Below are positions 9,084 to 19,200 of a DNA stretch of 64,000 nucleotides, piece after piece (position 1 is the stretch's first letter; every line of letters begins with the position of its first letter). The translations under genes were made by a program, and so were the position numbers. The notes under the pieces are model-generated. The model did no database searches. It was not told the origin of the DNA and saw only the letters and a list, made by a program, of their open reading frames with translations. This DNA is from Haliea sp. E1-2-M8 (lineage in GTDB: Bacteria > Pseudomonadota > Gammaproteobacteria > Pseudomonadales > Halieaceae): contig NZ_JAUTDR010000005.1 in NCBI RefSeq assembly GCF_030649675.1, forward strand, positions 124,001 through 188,000. The letters run 5' to 3'.

Positions 9084-10136
9084 TCATTCGTCAGCGAGGT
9101 CGTCTTCCGCGGCGATGGCTTCCTTGCCATCTTTCTTCGCCGGCACCACCGCCACCATCATCTGCTTGCGAATCTCGGTCTCAATCTCACTGGCGACCGC
9201 AGGGTTGTCCTCCAGGAACTTGGCCGCGTTGGCCTTGCCCTGGCCGATCTTGTCGCCCTTGTAGGCGTACCAGGCACCGGATTTGTCGACCAGGCTGAGC
9301 TTGACGCCCCAGTCGATAACCTCGCCCATGTGGTAGATGCCCTTGCCGTACATGATCTGGAACTCGGCCTGTTTGAACGGAGGCGACACCTTGTTCTTGA
9401 CTACCTTCACCCGGGTTTCGTTGCCGATGACCTCGTCACCGTCCTTGACCGCGCCAATACGGCGGATGTCCAGGCGCACCGACGCATAAAACTTCAGCGC
9501 GTTGCCGCCGGTGGTGGTCTCCGGGTTGCCGAACATCACCCCGATCTTCATCCGGATCTGGTTGATGAAGATGACAAGGCAGTTGCTGTGCTTGATGGCG
9601 CCGGTCAGCTTGCGCATGGCCTGGCTCAGCAGGCGGGCCTGCAGGCCCACGTGGGAGTCGCCCATCTCTCCCTCAATCTCGGCTTTCGGCGTCAGTGCCG
9701 CGACGGAGTCGATTACCAGCACATCCACCGCACCGGAGCGCACCAGCATCTCGGCGACTTCCAGAGCCTGCTCGCCGGTGTCGGGCTGGGACAGAATGAG
9801 GTCGTCCACCTGCACCCCGAGCTTCTCGGCATAGGAGGGGTCCAGGGCGTGCTCGGCGTCGATAAAGGCCGCGGTGCCGCCCAGCTTCTGGGACTCGGCG
9901 ATCACCTGCAGGGTCAGCGTGGTCTTGCCCGATGACTCCGGGCCGTAGATTTCGCAGATACGTCCCTTGGGCAGGCCGCCGATGCCCAGGGCGATGTCCA
10001 GCCCCAGGGAGCCGGTCGAGATGGCGGGCATGGCTACGCGCTCGTTGTCGCCCATGCGCATGACTGTGCCTTTGCCGAACTGGCGTTCAATCTGGCTGAG
10101 GGCTGCGTCCAGTGCTTTTTGCTTGTTGGCGTCCAT
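9084..10136 (-). CDS. recA: Recombinase RecA
   Basis: RecA is the ATP-dependent strand-exchange protein and SOS co-protease. It has 350 residues, the usual length. Visible features are Walker [10 protein letters not shown] (65-73), the Walker B region [20 protein letters not shown], loop L2 around [20 protein letters not shown], and an acidic C-terminal tail (EDDLADE). The ATG has an AGGAG site 8 bases upstream. Regulation is visible: a LexA box overlaps the likely -10 region about 90-105 bp upstream. The downstream terminator separates it from recX. Confidence 0.98.
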   Translation of the reverse strand: MDANKQKALDAALSQIERQFGKGTVMRMGDNERVAMPAISTGSLGLDIALGIGGLPKGRICEIYGPESSGKTTLTLQVIAESQKLGGTAAFIDAEHALDPSYAEKLGVQVDDLILSQPDTGEQALEVAEMLVRSGAVDVLVIDSVAALTPKAEIEGEMGDSHVGLQARLLSQAMRKLTGAIKHSNCLVIFINQIRMKIGVMFGNPETTTGGNALKFYASVRLDIRRIGAVKDGDEVIGNETRVKVVKNKVSPPFKQAEFQIMYGKGIYHMGEVIDWGVKLSLVDKSGAWYAYKGDKIGQGKANAAKFLEDNPAVASEIETEIRKQMMVAVVPAKKDGKEAIAAEDDLADE

Positions 10137-10221
10137 AATCGACTGCTCCTGTCGTTGTTGCGGCTCTGCTGTGTGATTTTCTGGCCTGGTTGCCTATTGG
10201 CGTGGTGGCACCCGGCCTGAC

Positions 10222-10260
10222 TACTGTATATATACTCAGTGCATTGACCGGTAAATGCAA
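10222..10260 (-). promoter_or_regulatory. recA promoter with LexA (SOS) box
   Basis: Reading toward recA, CTGAGTATATATACAG (10239-10224) keeps the LexA core CTG-N10-CAG, with one departure from CTGT-N8-ACAG in the left half. It overlaps candidate -10 hexamers (TATATA/TATACA). TTTACC/TTACCG lies about 17-18 bases upstream as a -35. An SOS operator at this place is expected for recA. Confidence 0.8.
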
Positions 10261-10405
10261 GCCCCAAATCCAGACAAATACGGGCAAATCCGACCAGCAC
10301 TGGAACACCTGCCTGTTCAGGCGACAGGTCTGCAGCAAAGGAGATGCAGGCTGCCCGTTTTGGTGTAAGCTCGGATCCTCAAGCCCGAGTGCCGGGAGAC
10401 CTGCC

Positions 10406-10963
10406 ATGCGACCGATTGCCTTTCTGCTGACCCTGCTGCTGGCGGGTTCTGCCCAGGCCAACCCCACTGCAGACTACTGGCAGGCACTGACCACGCTCTG
10501 TGGCAGGGCCTTCGCCGGCCAGCTGATCGATGCCCCGGCAGGCGACGACTTCGCCGGCAAGTCGCTGGTGATGCATGTGCGGGACTGCTCCGAAAACCGC
10601 ATTCGCATTCCCTTCGTGGTCGGCGACGACCTGTCCCGTACCTGGGTACTGACCCGCAGCGAGGACCGCATCACACTCAAGCACGATCACCGCCACGCCG
10701 ACGGCAGCCCCGACGTCATCACCATGTACGGCGGTACCAGCAGCAACGCCGGCCGTGCGGGGGAACAGCTGTTTCCCGCCGATGAGGAAACCCGCGAGAT
10801 CATAGAGCCCGCCTTCGCCAATGTCTGGACCATGCGGGTCACGCCGGGGGAAGTCTTCACCTACGGTCTCTGGCGGTTGGGCACAGCGCGCGTCTTCCGG
10901 GTGGATTTTGACCTCAGCCAACCGGTAGAGCCACCGCCGGCGCCCTGGGGCTGGGAAGATTGA
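10406..10963 (+). CDS. Secreted protein of unknown function
   Basis: A 185-residue protein beginning with a clear Sec signal peptide (MRPIAFLLTLLLAGSAQA, cleavage expected after AQA), so it is probably periplasmic or exported. The mature part is polar, with a conserved-looking HDHRHADGSPDVITMYGG segment and a proline-rich end. Two cysteines (one in the ALTTLCGRAF segment and one in HVRDCSEN) could form a disulfide. The start ATG has GGGAGA 6-7 bases upstream; an in-frame codon at 10190 would place the signal peptide internally. It is transcribed away from recA and converges on the next gene with an 18-bp gap. I do not recognise a characterised family. Confidence 0.7.
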   Translation: MRPIAFLLTLLLAGSAQANPTADYWQALTTLCGRAFAGQLIDAPAGDDFAGKSLVMHVRDCSENRIRIPFVVGDDLSRTWVLTRSEDRITLKHDHRHADGSPDVITMYGGTSSNAGRAGEQLFPADEETREIIEPAFANVWTMRVTPGEVFTYGLWRLGTARVFRVDFDLSQPVEPPPAPWGWED

Positions 10964-10981
10964 TCCTGTCGAACAGCCGCC

Positions 10982-12016
10982 TCAGGTGACGTCAGCCGCC
11001 TCGTTCTGCTCGATGGCATAGAACAGGCAATCGCTGCGCGCGATGGCGGCGTTGGTGGTGATCATGAACAGCTTGAGCGGCGCGGCCGGAAACAGGCGTC
11101 CCGCTGCCACCCGCAGCAAGCGGCTGACCGCGCAGCGGCCGCTCGCGTCCTGGGCCCAGAACAGTGAGCGCAACTCACCATTGACCCAGCCCAGGGGCAC
11201 GTCCGGTTGCACCACGCCGAAGTTGAGCTGCTCGATATCGGGCCGCAGAACCACCGGAAACGCGGGGTCCGCCTGCTCCGCATAGGCCAGCCCAATACCC
11301 GGGTTGAGCTCGAGCCGGATGGGGTTGCGCAATAGCTCCAGCCCCCATTCTGTTACCTCCCCGGCCAGCACCTGCGGCCTCTGCAGATACTCGCACAGCC
11401 CCGACCAGGCCAGCTCATGGGCGCAGTCATCCAGGCGCCCGCCCACCTCCACCGTCACGGTAGGGTAACTGTGTTCGCTGATCTCCATCAGCGCGCCCAG
11501 GTTGAGCCGGGTTACGATCATGCGCCGGGTGAACAGCGATACCAGGGCATCGTGCTGCCGATCCATGTGGGTACAGACCCCAAAGGCGGGGCCGGTGCCG
11601 GAAGTGTTGTGCATGTCCACCACCGCCTCGGGGTGATGCAGGCGCAGGATCTCCAGGATCTCCTCCGCCAGGCGGCCCTGCTCGTCGTCAAAGGGGGGCC
11701 GGAAGCAGCGGTTGAGGTCCCGTTCTCCAGGCAACATCCGGTGGCTGAAGCAGGGCGTCGTCAGGGCCGCCTGCACCGAAGCGACAATACACACCGTATT
11801 GACCGCGGGCTGGCGACCGGATTTAAGCCAGCGAAACAGGGCCATCGCGCCGGAGGGTTCATTGCCGTGCAGCAGAGTGACGATAGCGCGGGTGCGGCTA
11901 TTGTCGAGGCCCTCCAGGAAAATACTCGCAGGGCCGCCGAGATAGCGCAGGAAGGACTCCACACTGGTGCCGATTTCGGTGGCGAGGGGGTTGCGGAGAA
12001 ACCGGAAGCGCTTCAT
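10982..12016 (-). CDS. AstE/AspA-family zinc deacylase (M14-like)
   Basis: A 344-residue member of the succinylglutamate desuccinylase/aspartoacylase family, which hydrolyses N-acyl amino acids. Zinc-binding HGNE (His50, Glu53) and VDMHNTSGTG (His136) are present. So are the substrate-binding GERDLNRCF segment and the catalytic Glu190 in TVEVGG. A C-terminal beta-domain follows. The substrate is unknown; no arginine-catabolism (ast) genes are nearby. The ATG at 12016 overlaps the stop of the upstream GCS2-type ligase gene by ATGA, implying translational coupling and a shared pathway. A GGAG site precedes it. Confidence 0.85.
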   Translation of the reverse strand: MKRFRFLRNPLATEIGTSVESFLRYLGGPASIFLEGLDNSRTRAIVTLLHGNEPSGAMALFRWLKSGRQPAVNTVCIVASVQAALTTPCFSHRMLPGERDLNRCFRPPFDDEQGRLAEEILEILRLHHPEAVVDMHNTSGTGPAFGVCTHMDRQHDALVSLFTRRMIVTRLNLGALMEISEHSYPTVTVEVGGRLDDCAHELAWSGLCEYLQRPQVLAGEVTEWGLELLRNPIRLELNPGIGLAYAEQADPAFPVVLRPDIEQLNFGVVQPDVPLGWVNGELRSLFWAQDASGRCAVSRLLRVAAGRLFPAAPLKLFMITTNAAIARSDCLFYAIEQNEAADVT

Positions 12017-13494
12017 AGAGGCCACTCCGCCACCGGGTCGTTGCCAGCAGTACAATCCATGTATGCCTCCAGCATTGCCTGTAAATCAGCCGCATCCGGC
12101 CGCTTGTCCGCCCCGGTCTGCGCCAGCCGCCCCAGCTGCCAGCGGGCACCGGTCTGGCCGTTCGCCAGGCGCCGCTCGATAATACCGAGATAGTGCGAAA
12201 TCGAGTGCTCGTCAATACCTATCGCAAGCAGGCCGCGCCGCGCCACCGGCAGCATATCGGCAATTATCGCAGCCGCGGTCTGCTCCTCACAGGCGCACTG
12301 CCTGTCCCGCGGCCAGACCAGGCGTGCATCCAGACCGTACTGGGCCGCCCGGTAAAAATTGTGTTCCGCAAAATTGAACGGCAGTGCCGGCAGCCAGGTG
12401 TTGATTGTGGGCCGCAACCCCTCGGCCATGCCAATCAGAAAGGCGGCATTGGCGACCATGTCCGCTGCGGTAGGGCCTGCCGGCAGTGCCCGCATCTCGA
12501 TGCGCAGGTGCCCGCCTTCTGTAGCGTCATAGACCGGCCGGTTCCAGAGCCAGACGGTACTCTGGTGCAGCTGCAACTCGGGGAGCTGCGGCGGCTGCGC
12601 CGCCTCATCGGTATCTGCAAGCTCCTCGGCGCAGACCGGCAAAAGCGGCCGATAGAGGCGCACCGCCTCCACGAACAGCTCGGCTGCCTCGCGCCGTACC
12701 CAACCCTGGCCAAAGTTGACCCGCGCCGGCTCGTTCCAACTGTAACGGTCGGGCAGGCGAGTATCGATCGATTGCTTGAACAGGGGAATCCGCGTCTCCT
12801 GCCACAGGCAGTGACCAAACAGGGTAGGAGAATTACCCGCAACGGCCACCACCAGCGGCGTTACCGCCTGGACGGCATTGAAGGTGTCGGCAAAATGCCG
12901 GGGGTCGACCCGGTAGTGGACCTGGAAGGAGGTATTGGCGCCCTCGAGCGTAACGTCATCCATTTCCAGCCGCAGCGGGTGCCTGCCGTTGAGATCAATC
13001 CGGAACTGTCGGCCACGGCGCTCAATGAGCTGTTCCACCAGGGCCGCGAAGCGCTGCTTGCCGGTCAGGCACGCCGGCCCGAAATCCGTCAGCTGCAAGG
13101 TAGGCAGAATCCCGATAGGCACGATCCGGGCATCGCGCTCCGCTGCCAGGCTGCGCAGGCACTGGAGCTTGCCCAGAATTTCCTGTTCCAGCGCCCGCAG
13201 CGGATTGTCAGCGATAGCAACCGGTGTCAGGTTGTATTCCAGATTATAGCGGTTCAACTCCAGGGTGAGCTGTGGGTCACTCGCCGCCGCCTGCAGCTCT
13301 TCATTGAGCAGCGCGGGGCGCCCCTGCCGGTCGACGATATACAGCTCCAGCTCGGCACCAAGCGAGCCAGGGCCCTGGCCGAACCCGGGCACAGCCAGCG
13401 TCTGCCGCAGCCGCTCCAGGTTGCGTTCCAGGCGCTCACCAAAACGGAGATAATCCCCGGAGGTGAACTGCGTATGCTGAATATCCATGCCCAT
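12013..13494 (-). CDS. GCS2-type carboxylate-amine ligase
   Basis: A 493-residue enzyme of the glutamate-cysteine ligase family 2 (GCS2) type. These enzymes join a carboxylate to an amine with ATP. The motif SLGAELELYIVD near residue 43, the LNRYNLEYNLTP strand, the HPLRLEMDDVTLEGANTSFQ region and the late RIEMRALPAGPTAADM segment fit the fold. It is longer than E. coli YbdK (about 370 residues) and nearer the longer uncharacterised GCS2 members. True gamma-glutamylcysteine synthesis is not shown. It is the first gene of a two-gene unit with the AstE/AspA-like deacylase. Confidence 0.8.
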   Translation of the reverse strand: MGMDIQHTQFTSGDYLRFGERLERNLERLRQTLAVPGFGQGPGSLGAELELYIVDRQGRPALLNEELQAAASDPQLTLELNRYNLEYNLTPVAIADNPLRALEQEILGKLQCLRSLAAERDARIVPIGILPTLQLTDFGPACLTGKQRFAALVEQLIERRGRQFRIDLNGRHPLRLEMDDVTLEGANTSFQVHYRVDPRHFADTFNAVQAVTPLVVAVAGNSPTLFGHCLWQETRIPLFKQSIDTRLPDRYSWNEPARVNFGQGWVRREAAELFVEAVRLYRPLLPVCAEELADTDEAAQPPQLPELQLHQSTVWLWNRPVYDATEGGHLRIEMRALPAGPTAADMVANAAFLIGMAEGLRPTINTWLPALPFNFAEHNFYRAAQYGLDARLVWPRDRQCACEEQTAAAIIADMLPVARRGLLAIGIDEHSISHYLGIIERRLANGQTGARWQLGRLAQTGADKRPDAADLQAMLEAYMDCTAGNDPVAEWPL

Positions 13495-13610
13495 TGCTGT
13501 TTTATAGCACAGTTGGTCTCCAGGCCAAGAGCGCCGACGACAGAAGGCGGTAGAGGATCGCGGCCCCTTGGCGTAAAATCTCCCCCACGTTTATCGGAAA
13601 TACTGTTGTC

Positions 13611-14081
13611 ATGCCCACACCCGTCACCCCCGATCGCTCCCTGCTGGAAAGCTGGCTCAACGCCACCGCTGTCGAAAGCTACGTGTGCGAACATTGCGAA
13701 AACCTGCACCTGAGCGAGCTCCGCGCCCAGGAAGGGGTGCTGGACAGCCGTCTGATTCAGGAGTCCTTTGGCCTGCTGTTCACCACCGAGCTGGAAATCC
13801 GGCCCATGGCCCTGCTCGCCCTGTCGGCGGACCTGGGGCGCCTGAACATGGAGTACCCGACCCTGAAAATCTTTCTCGACATCGTCGACGATGCCACCCC
13901 GCAACTGGTGGCTGCCAGCATCTTCCCCGGCAATGAGGGCCTGACCCAGGGGCAGTTCAACCACTTTGTCGCCATCGCCATGCAGGCCACCCTGCTGTTG
14001 GCGGAAGAGTGCCTGCGGCTGGACTACCTGTTCTCCGAGGACGGCGCCACCCGCCAGCAGCCGCGTTCCGTGCTGCATTGA
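13611..14081 (+). CDS. YbjN-domain protein
   Basis: A 156-residue soluble protein with the YbjN/CesT-chaperone-like pattern: a C-terminal half built as two strands (LNMEYPTLKIFLDIVDD), then a GLTQGQFNHFVAIAMQATLL helix. Members are small adaptor or chaperone-like proteins without a fixed biochemical role. The N-terminal third carries a CEHC pair that might bind metal. It lies 30 bp upstream of jetA on the same strand with no terminator between, so it is likely co-transcribed with the Wadjet-type genes. Confidence 0.65.
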   Translation: MPTPVTPDRSLLESWLNATAVESYVCEHCENLHLSELRAQEGVLDSRLIQESFGLLFTTELEIRPMALLALSADLGRLNMEYPTLKIFLDIVDDATPQLVAASIFPGNEGLTQGQFNHFVAIAMQATLLLAEECLRLDYLFSEDGATRQQPRSVLH

Positions 14082-14111
14082 GTGGCGGCTGTGAGCCATT
14101 AGCTAAAGGCC

Positions 14112-15551
14112 ATGTTTTTTACCGACGAGCGCACGCAGTTCTTCAGGCCACTTACCGGCAAGTACCGGGAGCAAATCGCCGAATGCCTGCGCCTGCTACA
14201 TGAGCGGCTGTACAGTTCGCACGCCGACTATGGCGAGTCACTGCGCCGGGAACAGATCCTGGACCTGTTTTCCGAAGCACTGGAACGTGCCCCGCTGCTC
14301 GAGGGCGAGGAAGAGGGACGCTTCAACAGTAACCGCGAGCAGGCCGGCTGGATTCTCAACCAATTGGTGGAGAACGGCTGGCTCAAGCGCGACAAGGATG
14401 AAGCCTCTTTCCAGTCCACTTACCCCTTCAGTCGCAGCGGGCGCCTGTTCACCCAGACGCTGGCGGAAGTGGACGGCCGCAGCGTGCGCACCCGCCACCG
14501 CAATACGCGCAACACGCTCAATGCGCTTTCCGCGTTCCTCGAGCGCGGCGAAGTCTACGACCTGCTGGACGCCTACGAACACTCCGAGCGCATCATCGCC
14601 GACTTTACCGACATCATCGCCGAGCTTGAGGAGCGCAAACGGGAGCTGGTTCGCGAAGTTGAAGCGCAGCAACTGGTGCAGCAGGCGTCGGACCAGTTTT
14701 TCGATTTCATGGAGAAGCGGTTCCAGCCGGACGTAGCCATCCGTCTTTCGGCCGACAGTGTCGAGAAACATCGCGAGCGCATCCAGCGCACCATCGAAAA
14801 AATTCGCCGCAAGCAAAACAAGTGGAAGGCCAGCGCAGAACGCGAACTGCGCCGGCTGGCTCCGGAACTGGTGGTGAGCGACGAGGGCTCGGTGCTCTGG
14901 CACCTGCTGGACAGCATCGACAGCCGCATGCGCAATGCATCCGAGATAATGCTGCCGTCTCTGCGCCGCACCCTGCAGGGGTTTACCCGCCGCGCCGACA
15001 TCATCATCCGCCAACTCAGCTATGTACACAGCCAGAAGCACAATGACATTGTCGGCCTGTGCCGCGAATTGTCCGAGCTGGACGATGCCAGTTTCAACCA
15101 GCGCCTGGCCGCCGCCGGTGACGCCATGGCGGGCCTGAAGCTGGGCCTGGTAGACCCGGCGCACAATCGCCTGCGGGAACAACGGCAAAAACGCCCGGTG
15201 CGCAGCCGCATCACCGAGCTTTCTGCACCGGACGCGGCCACGCGCCACGAGCTGTTGCTCCAGCAGTTACTGGAGAAAGCCTTCAATATCAACAACCGCG
15301 CACTGCGCGACTACCTGCGCGAGGCGCTCGGCGCCAGCCGCCGCATCGACAGCCGCGACCTGCCTGTCAACAACGCCGGCGACCTGCTGGCTCTGAGCCA
15401 TGTGATCGAACTCGGTAGCGCCGACCACGCCGAGACGGGTTTCCGTCTGCGCCTGGAGCGCACCGAGCCGATCACCGGGGAACACTATTTCACCCGCAGG
15501 GACGGCTTCCTGCTGGAACTGGAGCACGATGACGATACGAACAGCCCTTGA
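14112..15551 (+). CDS. jetA: Wadjet/MksBEFG kleisin-like subunit JetA (MksF)
   Basis: The first gene of a four-gene SMC system. JetA is the kleisin that links the two heads of the JetC dimer. The 479-residue protein has an N-terminal winged-helix region (FFRPLTGKYREQIAECL), a long helical stretch with heptad character (about residues 155-250: EELEERKRELVREVEAQQ), and a basic middle region. The N-terminus looks more like the DUF5716 JetA group than DUF3375, but I cannot fix the subtype by eye. The assignment rests mainly on gene order and size with unmistakable jetC and jetD. It overlaps jetB by 23 bp. Confidence 0.75.
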   Translation: MFFTDERTQFFRPLTGKYREQIAECLRLLHERLYSSHADYGESLRREQILDLFSEALERAPLLEGEEEGRFNSNREQAGWILNQLVENGWLKRDKDEASFQSTYPFSRSGRLFTQTLAEVDGRSVRTRHRNTRNTLNALSAFLERGEVYDLLDAYEHSERIIADFTDIIAELEERKRELVREVEAQQLVQQASDQFFDFMEKRFQPDVAIRLSADSVEKHRERIQRTIEKIRRKQNKWKASAERELRRLAPELVVSDEGSVLWHLLDSIDSRMRNASEIMLPSLRRTLQGFTRRADIIIRQLSYVHSQKHNDIVGLCRELSELDDASFNQRLAAAGDAMAGLKLGLVDPAHNRLREQRQKRPVRSRITELSAPDAATRHELLLQQLLEKAFNINNRALRDYLREALGASRRIDSRDLPVNNAGDLLALSHVIELGSADHAETGFRLRLERTEPITGEHYFTRRDGFLLELEHDDDTNSP

Positions 15552-16203
15552 AGACGCGCTGGAAGCACGCGGCGTCAGCGCGGAGCAATTCTCCGAACTG
15601 ATGATCCGCTTGCTCGACCACGGCGTGCTGTGCCGCGACGAGAATAAGCGCGAGGCAGAGTTCTACGATCGTTACCTGCAGGTGGCGGACCTGGTGGAGG
15701 ACTATCTCAATGTCCTGCGGATTCGCCTGCTGCACGAACCCCGCTTCCATTCCCTGCGCCTGTTCCCGCCCGGCGCCGAGGTGCCGGGCCTGGCCGACAT
15801 CGACGACGCATTCAACAGCGGCCTGCGAGAACGCCTCAGCCAGCCGGAAGTGGCGCTGATTCTGGTGCTGCGCGCGGAATACGACAAGACGCTACGCGAA
15901 GGACAGATCGACGAGAACGGCCAGGTGACGCTGCCGCTGGAAGCCCTGAGTCTCGCCCACAAGAACCTGCTCGGCCGTCCGATGCCGGAGGGGCTGGTGG
16001 ACCGCCGCAACCTGTTCCGCCGCTTGCGTCAGCTGCGGCTCATCCGCTACGCCGGCGACGAGGCGCTGGAGGACAGCGAATCCTGGCTCACCATCCGCCC
16101 CGACATTACCAGTCTGGTCAGCGACACTGTGCTTGCGGAGCTGGCAGACGCTGGCGAGCCAGCCAGCAACGATACACCGTCATCTGATGAGGACGCGCCG
16201 TGA
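15529..16203 (+). CDS. jetB: Wadjet/MksBEFG KITE subunit JetB (MksE)
   Basis: A 224-residue subunit of the winged-helix KITE type (DUF4194-like by eye), which binds the kleisin and DNA. The segments RLLDHGVLCRDENKREAEFY and NLFRRLRQLRLIRYAG look like the two winged-helix wings. Its start lies 23 bp inside the end of jetA, and jetC begins right after, so the subunits are translationally linked. The acidic tail (SNDTPSSDEDAP) is probably disordered. The sequence itself is weakly diagnostic; position between jetA and jetC carries the call. Confidence 0.75.
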   Translation: MTIRTALEDALEARGVSAEQFSELMIRLLDHGVLCRDENKREAEFYDRYLQVADLVEDYLNVLRIRLLHEPRFHSLRLFPPGAEVPGLADIDDAFNSGLRERLSQPEVALILVLRAEYDKTLREGQIDENGQVTLPLEALSLAHKNLLGRPMPEGLVDRRNLFRRLRQLRLIRYAGDEALEDSESWLTIRPDITSLVSDTVLAELADAGEPASNDTPSSDEDAP

Positions 16204-16249
16204 CTATGAAAAGCCGCGCCGCCGCCAGCCACAGGGATCCCCTCACTCC

Positions 16250-19200
16250 ATGTACCTGAAACACGCCATTACCGTGAACTGGGGCAACCTGCCCCCGGAA
16301 GAACTGGAATTCGGCCCGGTGAACCTGTTTTCCGGCGGCAACGGCTCGGGCAAGACCACCGCCGCCGACGCCCTCCAGACCCTGATGACCGCGGCCCACG
16401 ACAACCTGTTCACCTACAACCCGGGGCAGGATGAAACCACCCAACGCGGCCGCGGCGGCAAGCAGGTGCGCACCCTCGCCTCCTACGTGCTGGGTTGTGA
16501 CGACGGCGCCTTCGCCCGGCCCTGGGACTGCGATGGCTACATCGCCGGCATCTTCCATCCCACCAGGGGAGAAACCGCGGAGCCTTTTACCGCAGTAATC
16601 GGCGTGCGCGCCCACCTCGACCGCGCCGGGGTCCAGCCGCAGGCGCGGCAGGACGAACTGCTGATGATGATCGTGCCTGGCGAGATGCTCAGACTCTCCC
16701 ACTTCGTGCGTGAATACCCCGATGGCCGCCACGCTGTGCCGATCACCGAATTGCCCAACCTGCTGCGCCAGGAGTTTGGCAAAAAGGCGGTGGAAACCTA
16801 CGAACGCAAGGGCGCCTATCTGTCGCGACTGTTCGGCGCGCTGCGTGGCAAGCGCGACGCGGTGTCCCAGCGCGAGGGTACCAACGCCGCGCGTACTTTC
16901 GCCCGCTTCATGGCCTACAAGCCGGTGGATTCCATCGACCAGTTTGTCGCGGGCGAAGTGCTGGAGGCGCGCGACCTGGGCGACACCATCCGCCGTATTC
17001 GCGAGCTGCTGCGGACCGTGCACGGCATGGAGCAGGAAGCCCGGCAGCTGCGCGACAGTGTCGAGCTGCTGGGGCGGTCCCGCGACCAGGCGGAGCGCTA
17101 CCTGGAGAGCTGGCTGCAGCGTACCACTGTGACCTACGGCGCCGCCGCCCAGCAGCAGCGGCGCAATCAGGCGCTGTATAACGCGGAGAAAGATCAGCAG
17201 CTCGCCCTGCGCCAACAGCAGGCGACACTGAAAACCGAGCGGCAGGAAATACAGCGACGCAAAACTCACGCCCTCAACGAGTTGACCGAGCTCAAGGCCC
17301 GCATCCAGGGCATCCCCGCCCTGCGCAGCAAAGAGGAACTGGAAACCCGGCGGAGCACCCTTACCGGCAAACTGCACGAGGGAGCCCGCCCTCTGCTGGA
17401 ACAGGACCAGCAGCGGAGCGCGAATATCACCGCCCTGCGCAACATCCGCGACATTCTCAGCCGCCACAGTCTGGAACTACTGTTGCCGGAACTGGCCGCG
17501 CGCGGTTGGCGCAACACGGCGAAAGAACTGCTGGCCCGCGCCGACCGACCGGTGCCCGACCTGAACCAGCTACTGGCACGAGACTGGATCGACCTCAGCC
17601 CGCTGGAGGCCGGACTGGACCTGAGCCGCGAAGAACAGCCCCTGCACAACGCACTGGCGGATATCCTGCACACCACCGACAACGCCAGGAGCGAGCGGGA
17701 AGCCGTATCGCTGTCCCAGCGTCTGGACCGGCTGCTTGCCGACCGCGAACGCGAACTGCGCGGCGTCGAGCAGGAACAGCAGCGCATCGAGCAGCAAATC
17801 AAGACCCTGCAGTCCCACCAGGTCAGCTACCCCCGGGATGTAGATGAAGCGCTGGCGGCTATACGCAAGGAGTGCCCCAAAGCCGACCCGCGGGTGCTCT
17901 GCGACCACGTGGAAGTCACCGACCCGGACTGGCAGATGGCCATCGAGGGCTATCTCGGCGGCGCCCGTTTCGGCATCCTGGTGGAGCCGGAGTTCGAGGC
18001 CGAGGCAATCCGTATCGTGCGCCGGCTGACGGGCGCGCGCCGCAATCGCACCCGGGTAATCCAGGGCGAGCAGGCACGCCGGGACGCCGAGCGCCAGTCC
18101 CTGCCGGAAGACTCCATTTTCCATGTACTGCGTTTTTCCCACGGCATAGCCGAACACTACCTCAAGGCCTCCTACGGCAGCGTGGTACGAGTGCCGGCTG
18201 CCGACACCCTGCGCCTCACCCGGCGCGGCATTACAGCGGACGGTCTCGCCTCCGGCAACTACGCCATGTTCCGCTGCGATGTGAGCGACAGCGAACTGGT
18301 ATTCGGCGCGGCCGCCCGGGAGCGCAACCTGCTCGCCCAACAACAGGCCCTGCAGGATGTACAAGTCCAGCACCAAAATGCCAACGACGCCTACCAGGCG
18401 GTGCGACAACTACATCAACAGGTACACCATTTCCGGCCGCTGAACTGGGTGGAAGCTGTTACCAGCCTGCTCGACAGCCAGCGCCAGCTGCGGGAAGTGG
18501 ATACCGCGCTGGAGAACCTCGATCTCAGCGACCACCGGGATCTGGAACAGGAGTGTGAACAGGCGCAGCAACGCTATCAGTCCCTGGACGAAGAGCAGCG
18601 CGAGCAGGATAAACGCGAGGGACAGCTGGATGAACAGCTCACTACCTGCGGTAATAAACTGCGCGACTTCGCCGACAACAGCGAAGCTCTGGAGCAGGCC
18701 CGCGACGATGCCGAAGCCGCGCTACTTGCCAGCGAACGCCACTGGCCGGGGCTCGACGTCCAACCGCGTATCGAATGGATGGACCAGCGCCTCGACGCGG
18801 TCCATGAGGCCATCGACTTCGTCGCCGAGGAGAAAGCGCTCGACGACAGCTTGATGAAGCAGGCGGTGGGATTGCAGCAGTCCATCAACCAGTACAACCA
18901 GCAGGCCCAGCCGGCAGACCATGTCCTCGCCGACACTGCCGAGGAACTGCACAGCGCACCTTTCTTCGGCCATGTGCGGACGCTGCAGCAACAACTCGAT
19001 AACCTGCACAACCGCCTGCGCAACAACGTATTGCTGGCGAGACAGGAAGAACTCGGCAGATTGCGTGACACTTTCAACACCACCTTCGTCAGCGACCTGT
19101 GCCACGAGATCCACCAGGCGGTGCGCGACGGCGAGCGTACCCTCAAAAGCCTCAACAAGGAGCTCGAACACCACCGCTTCGGCGCCGACCGGGAGCGCTT

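Noticed and set aside
12193-13713. A 506-codon plus-strand frame opposite the GCS2 ligase
   Set aside because: Low-complexity Arg/Gln/Pro composition and full antisense overlap with a recognised enzyme; a shadow frame.
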